A DNA stretch of 64,000 bases, taken from positions 124,001 to 188,000 of the forward strand of contig CALMVZ010000010.1 of assembly GCA_937873155.1 (NCBI GenBank). Direction: 5' to 3'. The notes under the pieces are model-generated. The model made no database searches and was not told the origin of the DNA. It saw nothing but the letters and a program-made list of their open reading frames with translations. Shown here piece by piece: positions 8,066-17,031 of this stretch. The translations under genes and the position numbers were made by a program. Within the stretch, counting starts at the first letter, position 1, and each line of letters opens with the position of its first letter. This DNA comes from an uncultured Bacteroidota bacterium. GTDB taxonomy: Bacteria; Bacteroidota; Bacteroidia; B-17B0; Aurantibacillaceae.

Positions 8066-8890
8066 ATGAAAACAATTAAAATAATATTGATCCTGGCCGC
8101 GATAGGACTGGTTCAATTCGTAAAAGCACAAAGTTTTGGCGAGATCCGCGGTTTAATTAAAGATGATGACTATCAGCCTGTAATCGGAGCAGTAGTAAAA
8201 ATAACCTCAGGCGGTTATCTTGTAGGAGGAACTACAACAGATGTGAATGGAAAGTATGTTTATAAACCTTTGGATGCAGGTGAATATGAAGTCATAGTAA
8301 CAAGTCCTTTACATACCACAGTACGCAAAACAAAAGTACCCGTTGACCCGAATGAAGCCACGTATGTGGACATAAAAATGAGAGTTAACACCTTAAATGA
8401 AGTGACGGTCGTAGCAGAGGAATTTGAAAAGCCAATGGTGGACGCTACGATGATCGATATTATAAGTATCAGCGCGGAGGATTGGGACAACTCATCCATG
8501 AGAACGGAAGGTGTGTTAGGTGTGATCAACAGTTATTATTCGGGCTCGGTGCAGGATAGCCAGGGAGAATGGCACTTGCACGGTGCAAGGGGAGGAGCAA
8601 CGGAATATATTATTGATGGCGTAAGAGTATTTGATATGAGTGGATTGCCAAGTACCTCAATAGAAAATGTGAGCATGATCAGTGGTGGTATCCCTGCCAT
8701 GTATGGCGACCTGACCAGTGGTGTGATAGTAGTGACTACAAAAGATTACTTCAGTATGATGCGTCACAAACGTGCCAATGAAAGTGCATTCAACGAGAGG
8801 CAGGAATTTAAACGCCAGCAAAAGATCTCGAAACTGGAAGAGGAGAACCGCGCGAAAGAGATTGAAGAAGAGAAGAAGAAAGGGAAATAG
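8066..8890 (+). CDS. TonB-plug protein without a beta-barrel
   Basis: I chose the ATG at 8066 because it starts a signal peptide (MKTIKIILILAAIGLVQF, cut after KAQ). Residues 24-120 are a carboxypeptidase-regulatory-like domain (GEIRGLIKDDDYQPVIGAVV ... TTTDVNGKYVYKPLDAG) and about 125-235 a TonB-dependent receptor plug (VTVVAEEFEKP, then LHGARGGATEYIIDGVRV, then VSMISGGIPAMYGDLTSGVI). A receptor would continue for 500 or more residues of barrel; this ends after a charged coiled helix (NERQEFKRQQKISKLEEENR). There is no frameshift to barrel sequence downstream, and a terminator follows. It is divergent from an ECF sigma gene and could be its target. Confidence 0.8.
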   Translation: MKTIKIILILAAIGLVQFVKAQSFGEIRGLIKDDDYQPVIGAVVKITSGGYLVGGTTTDVNGKYVYKPLDAGEYEVIVTSPLHTTVRKTKVPVDPNEATYVDIKMRVNTLNEVTVVAEEFEKPMVDATMIDIISISAEDWDNSSMRTEGVLGVINSYYSGSVQDSQGEWHLHGARGGATEYIIDGVRVFDMSGLPSTSIENVSMISGGIPAMYGDLTSGVIVVTTKDYFSMMRHKRANESAFNERQEFKRQQKISKLEEENRAKEIEEEKKKGK

Positions 8891-8895
8891 AGTAG

Positions 8896-8920
8896 AGAGG
8901 GGTGATAAGCCCCTTTTTTT
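8896..8920 (+). terminator. Rho-independent terminator
   Basis: AGGGG (8898-8902) and CCCCT (8910-8914) form a 5-bp stem with a 7-base loop, followed directly by seven T. It lies 8 bases after the plug gene stop, so that gene appears to be a single unit. Confidence 0.65.
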
Positions 8921-8958
8921 AATTAAAAAAAAGATTTAGTTTTAATAAACGAATTTTT

Positions 8959-10893
8959 ATGAAGTTGAAAAGAATTTTTATAGCTTTTTTAATTATATCA
9001 AATTATTGTATTTATGGTCAACGCAGTGGTCAGGATTCAGACTATTTATTGGGTGCGGCAAGGGGTGATACAATGTTTATTCCTGAGAGTTTCACTAAAG
9101 TGAAACAAGTAATTACTCCTATAACTATATCCAGTGTGGATAGCACAAGAGTTGTATTCTCAGGTTCAATAACAGATCTTGTTAGTCAAATAAACATGAT
9201 CCAAAAATGGGTAGATGAAAACGCCTACAGATATTATACAGAAAGAAATAGGACCGTTCCGCAAATTTCTGTAGGTAGTCATTTTACAGTTGTAGCAAGC
9301 GTCCAAATAAGTTGTAATGCAATTAATAATAATGTTGACCCTAATTGCTGGGTTCAAACTTACAGTGAGCCAATAGTAATTGACCTAAGTGATTCTAATA
9401 AAGAGATTCCGTTTAAAATTCGTGTGTATGATTTGGTGCCGGGTGCTACCTATACGATTAACCAGAAATACTCATCCTATTATCTGATCCCTCCAACTAT
9501 TAATTCGGATTTGGTAGGAATGTTTACTGATCTTAACTTTCGTACTTATAAAATTAACTCGAATATCCTTAGAATAGGAAACAACCCTGCCCTTAACCCA
9601 AAGGAAAATAAACCCTTAGTTTTTAAAGCCCTACCTCTGGTTGATTTAAAAATCACAAATAATTACTTGCTTCCGGTTTCTCAACTGAGTTGCAAGACGC
9701 CTCAATATAAGGGCGATTTGGGTAATAGTTATTGGACCGATCCCATTACCGGCTCCATACCTCAAGGCGGCAAACCAAACCATTTAGCTCCCGATCCCAA
9801 ATATGGTTTTATTTGGCAGGTTTTGACTAGTAAGGGCTGGGAGTTTAATTTAGGAAACAGCTATTCGGGTCCACCAAAAATAGGGAGTTATTCTTTAGGT
9901 GGTATGAGTGGTTATGCTTTATTTGATACTGCAAGTATTCGAAGGGTAATAACTACTCCAAACGGCTCTTATTCGGATACCAGTAATGTCTCTAAAATTA
10001 TTTTTATAAGTAATGATATACTTAACGGCAGTGGTTCAAGAAAACCGGCCTTGAGATTAACTGAGACGGGTTTAGAAGGAAATTCACCAATCCTCCGATT
10101 TACAACCAACTATCCATCTGCCTTAGCTTATTATTCTATAACAGATACAGACGTTTCAACCAACACTTCCACAACATATACTACAATGTCTAATTCCTTA
10201 AAGATACCTAATACCCAAAATGCTTCTAACCATGTTTATGCTATTTCTGCCCTATTTGAAGGTACTTGCCCTATGACAAAACCAATTACCATTTATGTAA
10301 CCCCGCCTGACGGTGATGGGAATATATACCCGGCGGTTAAGATCGGGTATCAGTATTGGATGATTGATAATTTGCGGGCTACGCGTTTTAACGATGGAAC
10401 ACCTATAAAAACAGTGCAAACCAAAAACAATAAGCGTTGTAATTTCTCATGGTATTATAATGATAGTGTTAGTTACGCTGCTAAATACGGAGCTTTGTAC
10501 AACAATACAGTGATACAAAACGAAAATAAAAAGAATGTTTGTCCGGTTGGCTGGAAGCCCGCCGGTTATAACGACTGGATGATTCTGTTTAAAAACAATG
10601 AGGGGATGACTATAGCAAATGAATTAAAGTCATTAACGGGATGGAATATGAAAGATGTCACCAATCCATATTATTTTAGTGCAAAGCCGAGTGGAGAAAA
10701 GGATTGGAACGGTAATTACTTAGGCGAAGGTATCTGGGCCATTTGGTGGGCGATAATGTACTCAGGTGATCCTGATTTGCCAAGTGTAGGCAACCACAGC
10801 CATAAAGCTGTAAAATTATTATCAGCTGATAAAACACCTTTAATTATAAAACCTGCCGATCAGAATTCTATACGGTGTGTAGGTGGTTATTAA
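8959..10893 (+). CDS. FISUMP-domain exported protein
   Basis: The signal peptide (MKLKRIFIAFLIISNYCIYG) is followed by about 420 residues of beta-rich, Ser/Thr/Asn-rich sequence of no recognised family. From about residue 450 to the end lies a Fibrobacter succinogenes major paralogous (FISUMP) domain: VKIGYQYWMIDNLRATRFND, then YGALYNNTV, then NVCPVGWKPAGYNDW, ending NSIRCVGGY. These are surface proteins of Bacteroidota and Fibrobacteres with unknown ligands. No T9SS sorting sequence is evident at the end. The related protein at 10914 follows after 20 bases. Confidence 0.82.
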   Translation: MKLKRIFIAFLIISNYCIYGQRSGQDSDYLLGAARGDTMFIPESFTKVKQVITPITISSVDSTRVVFSGSITDLVSQINMIQKWVDENAYRYYTERNRTVPQISVGSHFTVVASVQISCNAINNNVDPNCWVQTYSEPIVIDLSDSNKEIPFKIRVYDLVPGATYTINQKYSSYYLIPPTINSDLVGMFTDLNFRTYKINSNILRIGNNPALNPKENKPLVFKALPLVDLKITNNYLLPVSQLSCKTPQYKGDLGNSYWTDPITGSIPQGGKPNHLAPDPKYGFIWQVLTSKGWEFNLGNSYSGPPKIGSYSLGGMSGYALFDTASIRRVITTPNGSYSDTSNVSKIIFISNDILNGSGSRKPALRLTETGLEGNSPILRFTTNYPSALAYYSITDTDVSTNTSTTYTTMSNSLKIPNTQNASNHVYAISALFEGTCPMTKPITIYVTPPDGDGNIYPAVKIGYQYWMIDNLRATRFNDGTPIKTVQTKNNKRCNFSWYYNDSVSYAAKYGALYNNTVIQNENKKNVCPVGWKPAGYNDWMILFKNNEGMTIANELKSLTGWNMKDVTNPYYFSAKPSGEKDWNGNYLGEGIWAIWWAIMYSGDPDLPSVGNHSHKAVKLLSADKTPLIIKPADQNSIRCVGGY

Positions 10894-10913
10894 TTTATTT
10901 TATATCCTAAAGT

Positions 10914-12548
10914 ATGAAAGAGAATCGAAAATTTTTAGTGTTTGTTATAGGTTTATTGCTACTGAATATAAAAAGTGGTTACGCCCAAACCTATACAACG
11001 GGCGACTGTAATTGGACGCCCGTATCCATGACCGGAAAACCCTTGAAGGTTAGTGATACCTGGGCATCTGTTTCAGTACAGTTTAGGGATAAAAACGGTA
11101 ATATCTCGCTTACTCCACCTGCTCCTTGTAACCAAATACATGCAGTAAGGGCAACTATCTACTGGACTAAAGATACAAATGATTGGAAAAAAGTTACCGT
11201 TGATTCCTGGAGATATAAGGGAAATGATTTTTTATTTAATACTTCCGGAAAAAATTACAAAACCATTTACCCATGTTCGATGCCCAGCTTCGATTTTGTG
11301 ATCGGTGACGGAGGTTCGAATGGCGATCAGCCTACTGAAAATCTTACCATCAATACTACTTATTATTATAAAGTTTATTTTTATCAATGGCAAGGTGACG
11401 GAACTCGGTCCAATTTGATTTGTCTTTGTCCAAGCCCAACTTATTCATTTAAAACACGTGAAAAGCCTATTCCAACTAATTATGAGCTTCAAAATCGCGA
11501 GCAATATTTTTGTGGCGAGAACAAGCCATCTGAAATTTCAGGTAAAGAAGAAAACAATAATTATTCTTATTCCTGGGCAAAAAGTACCGATGGTGGTAAA
11601 GATTGGAAAACTATAAATGGAGCAACAAGCGACAAATATACCCCGCCACTTGATGATTTTGACACCAAGGCATCATCTCCTGTAACTATTAATTATAAAC
11701 GGTTGGTGAAGTCAGGCAACGAGACGGTTGATGATGTTGCAAGTGTAACTTATTTCCCGGCTAGTTATAGTTTCAAATCTAATTTGAGGTATCAGGTTAG
11801 CGATGGTATGATGTATATTACACCAATGACTGATCTTAAAGTAAGTGGGGCAACGGTTCAATGGGAGCAAAGCACTTCTTTTAATGGAACTTATGAAAAT
11901 GTAAGTACCGGTGTTAACGGCGCTGTATTAAGTATAAGTGCTTCGGATAACAATTATTACCGAGCTACTATTTCTTATGGAGATTGCGCAAGTTCTACAA
12001 GTGAGGTTATTTGCCCTTCACAGGCAAGTGCAATTAAAGGAGTTACTACCGGTGGCCAAACCTGGATGGCAGAAGATTTAAAAGTAAGTAAATTTAACGA
12101 TGGCACTGATATAACTGCTGTTGACATTTCTTCCTGGAGTAGCAATACTTCAACGCCAAGCTATACAAATCCCGGCACTGGCTGTAGCAATGGAGCATAT
12201 CTTTACAACCCGCAAGTGGTTGCAAGTGATAAAAATGTTTGCCCCGTGGGTTGGCGAATTCCAACATACAGCGAGTTCAGTATGCTCGCATCTAACTCAG
12301 CTAATTTCAGGGCAGTTTTTATTAATACATCATCACCTAACATAGTTACTGGTTACATTTCTAATAATAATGATTTAAAGAGTTCTTCTTGTTATAACCA
12401 AACAGGTAATGGTAACTGGTGGGATGCTTCTTTATATCAATGGTATACTTCATCCGGGAATACGTCTACAGTGGCCACGACCTCAAATCAATATCTCTAC
12501 ACTAAGGGATCTGTTGCAGGGATTGCTATACGTTGTATTAGAAAGTAA
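10914..12548 (+). CDS. FISUMP-domain exported protein, paralog of the preceding gene
   Basis: A signal peptide (VFVIGLLLLNIKSGYAQ) is followed by two or three beta-sandwich-like segments (about 25-360) that include Ig/PKD-like phrases such as YSWAKSTDGGKDWKTINGA. The last 160 residues are a FISUMP domain: GVTTGGQTWMAEDLKVSKFN, GAYLYNPQV, NVCPVGWRIPTYSEFSML, ending GIAIRCIRK. The N-terminal parts of the two neighbours are unlike each other while their C-terminal domains match, so the pair looks like domain shuffling of different stalks onto one surface module. Confidence 0.82.
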   Translation: MKENRKFLVFVIGLLLLNIKSGYAQTYTTGDCNWTPVSMTGKPLKVSDTWASVSVQFRDKNGNISLTPPAPCNQIHAVRATIYWTKDTNDWKKVTVDSWRYKGNDFLFNTSGKNYKTIYPCSMPSFDFVIGDGGSNGDQPTENLTINTTYYYKVYFYQWQGDGTRSNLICLCPSPTYSFKTREKPIPTNYELQNREQYFCGENKPSEISGKEENNNYSYSWAKSTDGGKDWKTINGATSDKYTPPLDDFDTKASSPVTINYKRLVKSGNETVDDVASVTYFPASYSFKSNLRYQVSDGMMYITPMTDLKVSGATVQWEQSTSFNGTYENVSTGVNGAVLSISASDNNYYRATISYGDCASSTSEVICPSQASAIKGVTTGGQTWMAEDLKVSKFNDGTDITAVDISSWSSNTSTPSYTNPGTGCSNGAYLYNPQVVASDKNVCPVGWRIPTYSEFSMLASNSANFRAVFINTSSPNIVTGYISNNNDLKSSSCYNQTGNGNWWDASLYQWYTSSGNTSTVATTSNQYLYTKGSVAGIAIRCIRK

Positions 12549-12559
12549 TTAACTTTAAA

Positions 12560-13432
12560 TCAAACCTTTTTATAATTCTTATACTCACCGGGTCTCCATC
12601 CGGTGAGTTTTTCTATAGAGAGAAGGAATTTGTTTTTCATAGAAAGTTTTATTTGTGAAGGATCAAATTTAAAATCCCAATTTTGTTTTGCGATGCGTTC
12701 TTTCATAACATTCGGATGGGTATTTTTAAATTCAGCGAGGCTATCGATCTTGCTGTAATCGAATTCATCAACGGCCGCGATGTTCTTTTTCATCCAGGCA
12801 TCATCGTGCCACATCTTATGGAAATTTTCCTGTTTGGCTTGTTGGGCTTTCGGTGGTTTTACCCAGCCATAATGATATACAGAAGCGTCAATAGGTTTTA
12901 CATTTAATTTACTATCGTCAACTTTCCGGAAACCTTGGGCATCTTTATAAGAACGGATCTTTTTATCATTCCGGATGATCCTGATCTCATTCCTGTACCA
13001 GTTCCGTGAATTCCCAACGTAATTATAAGAACCGTAAAAGTGCGTGTAATTGAATAGCAAGCCGTCCACACTTTTATCATCCTTATATTTTTTCATCCCC
13101 TCCCGGATAGCCTCATGATATTTTTCATGGATCACTTCATCGCTCTGGATATAAAAACACCAGTCGGTTGTTTTATCAATGGCATCAAAAGCTTTATTGG
13201 TCTCGATGGATAATAATTTTCCACCTTCGCGCAAGCTATCATCCCAAACACTTTCCATTATTTTTATTTTCGGAGAGTTGATGCTTTTGATCAATTCCAT
13301 GGTTCCGTCTTCAGAATTTCCAACACTCACTAAAAATTCATCACAAACGGGAAGTACAGAGGTGATCGCTTCCACAACAGGATAATCGTATTTAATTGCA
13401 TTTCTAATTATGGTGAATCCTGTTACTTTCAT
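12560..13432 (-). CDS. Family 2-type glycosyltransferase
   Basis: The protein (290 aa) is a cytosolic GT-A glycosyltransferase. It opens MKVTGFTIIRNAIKYDYPVVEAI, has SVGNSEDGT after the second strand, and carries the nucleotide-sugar metal site in WCFYIQSDEVIHEKYHEAI (around residue 95). The middle HFYGSYNYVGNSRNWYRNE and FRKVDD fit the glycosyltransferases that modify surface glycans in this phylum. Sugar and acceptor are unknown. It converges on the FISUMP gene with an 11-base gap. Confidence 0.82.
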   Translation of the reverse strand: MKVTGFTIIRNAIKYDYPVVEAITSVLPVCDEFLVSVGNSEDGTMELIKSINSPKIKIMESVWDDSLREGGKLLSIETNKAFDAIDKTTDWCFYIQSDEVIHEKYHEAIREGMKKYKDDKSVDGLLFNYTHFYGSYNYVGNSRNWYRNEIRIIRNDKKIRSYKDAQGFRKVDDSKLNVKPIDASVYHYGWVKPPKAQQAKQENFHKMWHDDAWMKKNIAAVDEFDYSKIDSLAEFKNTHPNVMKERIAKQNWDFKFDPSQIKLSMKNKFLLSIEKLTGWRPGEYKNYKKV

Positions 13433-13436
13433 TTAG

Positions 13437-13550
13437 ATTACGAATCTGTACGAATCTGTACGAATATACGAATGATTACGAATATACGAATGTGGATTAC
13501 GAATCAAGAATATGCGTATCGATCTGTACATTCGTATGTATTCGTAATTA
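13437..13550. repeat. Array of TACGAAT-type short repeats with an inverted half
   Basis: ATTACGAAT/ACGAATCTGT/ACGAATATACGAATG units repeat on the plus strand at 13437-13508, and the complement (ACATTCGTAT, ATTCGTAAT) lies at 13527-13548, so a hairpin with two pairing blocks can form. It fills the gap between two minus-strand genes and overlaps the tamL stop codon by 3 bases. Confidence 0.65.
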
Positions 13551-16067
13551 GAATGGATAACCGATCCCGAAATTTAACGTTGTTCTCTTAAATGGCTGGT
13601 CATCCAATACCCATCTTTTCCCTTCAGGATAAGCAGGATCTGCAACAGGAATAGCAGCATCCAGTCGCAATACAAAAAAGTTAAGATCCCAGCGGATACC
13701 AAAGCCACTGCCCATCCCAAATTCTTTATAGAAACGGTCGAACTGAAAATCACCATTTGGTTTATTAGCATCAGGATGTGTTAACCAGATATTCCCAACA
13801 TCCGCAAACAAAGCGCCAAAAAATGATCGGAATATATGGAACCTGTATTCAAAATTTCCTTCAATGAAAAGATCGCCGATCTTATCGTACTTCGCAGTTA
13901 CAGTAGGAGGCTGGCTATATCCTCCCGGTCCTAATGTACGCGCACGCCATGCCCGCACACCGTTAGGTCCGCCGCTGAAATAACTTTGTTCGTAAGGCAA
14001 AACGCCTAAATTTTTTAAAGGCTTTCCAATACCAAAAGCAGTTCTGTAAACAATGCGGCTCCTTTTACGTACCGGAATATATAAACGGTAATCAATATCA
14101 AATTTTACAAATTGGGCGAATGGTGTATTTAAGATCAGGTATCTTCCCAAGGTATCTTTCGGCTGACCTGTTGCATCATAGATCCCTCTCAGGAGATTTC
14201 CTGATGAAGTAGCACTTACTTTAACAAAACTCACCGCTTTTTTTGAAGTGTTCACACCGTTCGAGACCGATTGGTTGTTATATGTGACAGTATATTTCGA
14301 AAGCGTAGTGATGTGATCCTGGAAAGAATTCAGTAAAAAGAAATCGTTTATGTTAACCAGGTCATTTCTGAAATTCGGAGTTAATTTAGCGTTCACCATG
14401 TAAACCTCGATCGGAACAAGATCATGTTTTACTTTTAATTTATTCGTTTTAAAAGTGAATCCGTAGTTCACATTCGTGATGGTTCTGCTGAACTCGGGCC
14501 GTGATTGATAATTCAAAGAAGTATTCACAAACGTTCTTGGAAATGCATCTTTCTTGAATGGGAATAATGAGAAAGGAAAAACAACGCGGGGCACAGAGAA
14601 TTTTAAGGAAGGACCAACCTGGATAGTGTTGAATGTTTCCTGTACATCACTTACATTAGTGATCTCAGTCTGTTTACTATCACTGAATTGTTTTTGTGCT
14701 ATGATAGCGCCATTCAGACTTAACTCTAGTAATTCAGCCCCTCTTAAAAGGTTCCTGTTCTGGTATAAGATGCTTCCATCAATACCGAGGTTACCCGAAG
14801 TATTGGTGCCTTCTGTTTCAACATTGATCGCCTGTTTAATAATAGGCTGACAAATGATATAACAATCCAGCTGATCATTGTATCTGGGATTTTTCACATA
14901 TTGTATGAGCACCGTCCGGAAAACACCAAGGTTCAATAAACGTTTGTAGGTCTTTTCCGCCAGTGCTTTTTGAAATACTTGTCCTTTAAAGAATTCGATA
15001 TTATGCGCGATCACATCGTACCTGTAATGCAAAGCGTGGTTATTTAAAAAGATAACATCCTCATGATAGATGCTGTCTTTAAAATATTCGTTCTGGTAAG
15101 ATCCTTTGATGTTCTCGGTGATGATGTAAATATTGTTGACGTAAAACCTGGGATGTTTTACGAATGTAATTGAATCTTTATCCGCAGTAGCAAAGGTTGG
15201 AAATTTTTTTGAAGAGATGGTCACATCAATTTTACGGTCCGGCAAACCGGAATCAATATCAAAATAGATGTAGTCAGATTCAAAATAATAATAACCGTTA
15301 TTTAAAAGATGAGCTGTAATGCGTTCCCGTTCCTGTTGCATTACTGTTGCATCGAAGGGCGCACCGGTTTTTAATTTGCAATGGGCGGTATCCCCGAAAA
15401 TATAATAACTCAATTCTTCATCGGTGATCTTGTAATGGATGTTATTGATGAAATACTGGTTGCCGGGATGCAGGTGATAGAATACTTTCGCTTTTTTTCG
15501 TTTAGGATCAGCGACAACGCTATCTGTAACTTTCGCATAAAAATAGCCTTTAGAGAACAGATATCTCGAGATCTGGATCGAAGTTTGTTTGGTAATGAAC
15601 GAATCTAAAATAACCGGGGCCTCTCCAATTTCTAATATACTTTCCCTGAAAGTTGGTTTCTCTTTGCTCTTTAGTTTTGGTTCTTTGGTTGGTTTACCTT
15701 TTTTTATGCGTTTTTCGTTCTTAGCGCTATTCTTTACGATCCTTTTTTCGTTGATGCGGTCGAAACGCGCATCGCGTTTTTCTTTTTTCCTGATCAGTTT
15801 TTCTTTATCCACCTGGTTGTAAAGCCAGAGATTGAACGGAAACAAGAACAAGATCTTTCGGTTCGGTTTCTGGCGGATGAAAGCTTCTACTTCATCATTC
15901 TGGATATTTGTTTTTTGGGTACCTGTAATTTTATTATTTTCTACCAAATATTCATTCTCTTTTAAATGTTTAGTAGTATTACACGAAAAAGCAAGGAACA
16001 GAAGACCTAAACAGACAGTCCGGATCACAAAAAGGCGCTTTATTTGTCTATTTAAATAAGTGGTCAA
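13548..16067 (-). CDS. tamL: TamL: BamA/TamA-family outer-membrane lipoprotein
   Basis: This 839-residue Omp85 protein is the Bacteroidota TamA counterpart; it works with TamB in envelope biogenesis. Evidence: a lipoprotein signal (LGLLFLAFSCNTTKHL, Cys near 29), POTRA-like repeats (VEAFIRQKPNRKILFLFPFN; LFSKGYFYAKVTDSV; FRTVLIQYVKNPRYND), and a C-terminal surface-antigen barrel with YFSGGPNGVRAWRARTLGPG (the GxRG-like Omp85 signature region) and the terminal strand ending in Phe (TLNFGIGYPF). It is divergent from the methyltransferase gene with 38 bases between them, an arrangement often seen in this phylum. Confidence 0.9.
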   Translation of the reverse strand: MTTYLNRQIKRLFVIRTVCLGLLFLAFSCNTTKHLKENEYLVENNKITGTQKTNIQNDEVEAFIRQKPNRKILFLFPFNLWLYNQVDKEKLIRKKEKRDARFDRINEKRIVKNSAKNEKRIKKGKPTKEPKLKSKEKPTFRESILEIGEAPVILDSFITKQTSIQISRYLFSKGYFYAKVTDSVVADPKRKKAKVFYHLHPGNQYFINNIHYKITDEELSYYIFGDTAHCKLKTGAPFDATVMQQERERITAHLLNNGYYYFESDYIYFDIDSGLPDRKIDVTISSKKFPTFATADKDSITFVKHPRFYVNNIYIITENIKGSYQNEYFKDSIYHEDVIFLNNHALHYRYDVIAHNIEFFKGQVFQKALAEKTYKRLLNLGVFRTVLIQYVKNPRYNDQLDCYIICQPIIKQAINVETEGTNTSGNLGIDGSILYQNRNLLRGAELLELSLNGAIIAQKQFSDSKQTEITNVSDVQETFNTIQVGPSLKFSVPRVVFPFSLFPFKKDAFPRTFVNTSLNYQSRPEFSRTITNVNYGFTFKTNKLKVKHDLVPIEVYMVNAKLTPNFRNDLVNINDFFLLNSFQDHITTLSKYTVTYNNQSVSNGVNTSKKAVSFVKVSATSSGNLLRGIYDATGQPKDTLGRYLILNTPFAQFVKFDIDYRLYIPVRKRSRIVYRTAFGIGKPLKNLGVLPYEQSYFSGGPNGVRAWRARTLGPGGYSQPPTVTAKYDKIGDLFIEGNFEYRFHIFRSFFGALFADVGNIWLTHPDANKPNGDFQFDRFYKEFGMGSGFGIRWDLNFFVLRLDAAIPVADPAYPEGKRWVLDDQPFKRTTLNFGIGYPF

Positions 16068-16105
16068 TAATAGTTAATTTTAATCCCTACGAATTTAGCT
16101 AAATT

Positions 16106-16861
16106 ATGATTAGTAAGAATCAAATAAAACAGGTTAAAGCCTTACATCTCAAGAAATTCAGGGATGAGGAAAAGCTGTTCATTGCAGAGGGGATCAAGGT
16201 TGTGAATGAGATCATTTATACTAATCCGGAAATAATTCATCAGTTATTTGTAACAGAGAGCTATTTACAAGGTAATTCCAATGCTTTACTGAAAACAAAA
16301 GTGGAATACGTTACAATCAGCGAAGAAGATCTTAAAAGGATAAGTGCTCAATCGCAACCCAATAATGCTTTAGCAGTTTGTCATTATTTCGAAGAAACAG
16401 CGCCTGAAATTGACCTAACAAAACAATTCAGTTTTTATTTAGATGACATCCGTGATCCGGGAAATTTAGGAACTATTATGCGGATGGCGGATTGGTTTGG
16501 AATAGAGGAGATCTTTTGTTCAAAGCAAAGTACGGATGTTTATAATCCGAAGACCATACAATCAGCAATGGGTTCTTTTTTAAGAGTGAGGGTTCATTAT
16601 TGCGATCTTTATGAAGCGGCGAAAAAAGATATCCCGGTTTATGGTGCCGTTCTGGACGGGGAAAATATTTACAAAGCTAAACTGCAGAATGGCCTGATCA
16701 TTATCGGCAACGAAGCGAATGGCATCAACGAGAAGAATTATAAATTCATGACTAATAAAATAGCAATTCCGGCTTCAGAGAACAGTTCAACAGAATCATT
16801 GAATGCGGCAATGGCAACAGCGATCATTTGTTCGGAATTCTATAGGCAGTTGAGTGCGTAA
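16106..16861 (+). CDS. SpoU/TrmH-family RNA 2'-O-methyltransferase
   Basis: The protein (251 aa) has an N-terminal RNA-binding part (KQVKALHLKKFRDEEKLFIAEG) and a SPOUT domain with the three family motifs: FYLDDIRDPGNLGTIMRMAD (motif 1), IIIGNEANGI (motif 2) and IPASENSSTESLNAAMATAI (motif 3). It methylates ribose in rRNA or tRNA; the exact target cannot be told from sequence. It is divergently transcribed from tamL. Confidence 0.88.
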   Translation: MISKNQIKQVKALHLKKFRDEEKLFIAEGIKVVNEIIYTNPEIIHQLFVTESYLQGNSNALLKTKVEYVTISEEDLKRISAQSQPNNALAVCHYFEETAPEIDLTKQFSFYLDDIRDPGNLGTIMRMADWFGIEEIFCSKQSTDVYNPKTIQSAMGSFLRVRVHYCDLYEAAKKDIPVYGAVLDGENIYKAKLQNGLIIIGNEANGINEKNYKFMTNKIAIPASENSSTESLNAAMATAIICSEFYRQLSA

Positions 16862-16893
16862 AGAGTAACAATTTCTTAAGAGTTAATGGAATT

Positions 16894-17025
16894 ATTTCGG
16901 GTTTAGTGTTTCGGTTTTTTTATCTGTGATAATCTGTGAGGTCTGCGTGCAACCTTTCGGTGATAGCTTTGTTTCTCGACAGCTACAAGGTTTTTAATAA
17001 CAAAAATCGACCCGAAACCCGAAAC
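16894..17025. repeat. Inverted pair of the TTTCGGGTTTAGTGTTTCGG repeat
   Basis: The left unit (16894-16914) is the same sequence as 33015-33032. About 96 bases on, a shortened complement (CCCGAAACCCGAAAC, 17011-17025) closes the pair. Between them lies a CTGTGATAATCTGTGAGG piece, a relative of the repeat at 43237-43264, and a smaller AACCTT/AAGGTT inverted repeat. No gene fits in this gap. Confidence 0.6.
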
Positions 17026-17031
17026 AAAAGC

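Noticed and set aside
13437-13550. TACGAAT repeats as a CRISPR array
   Set aside because: Units are 7-10 bases with irregular spacing, there are no spacers of constant length and no cas gene is nearby.
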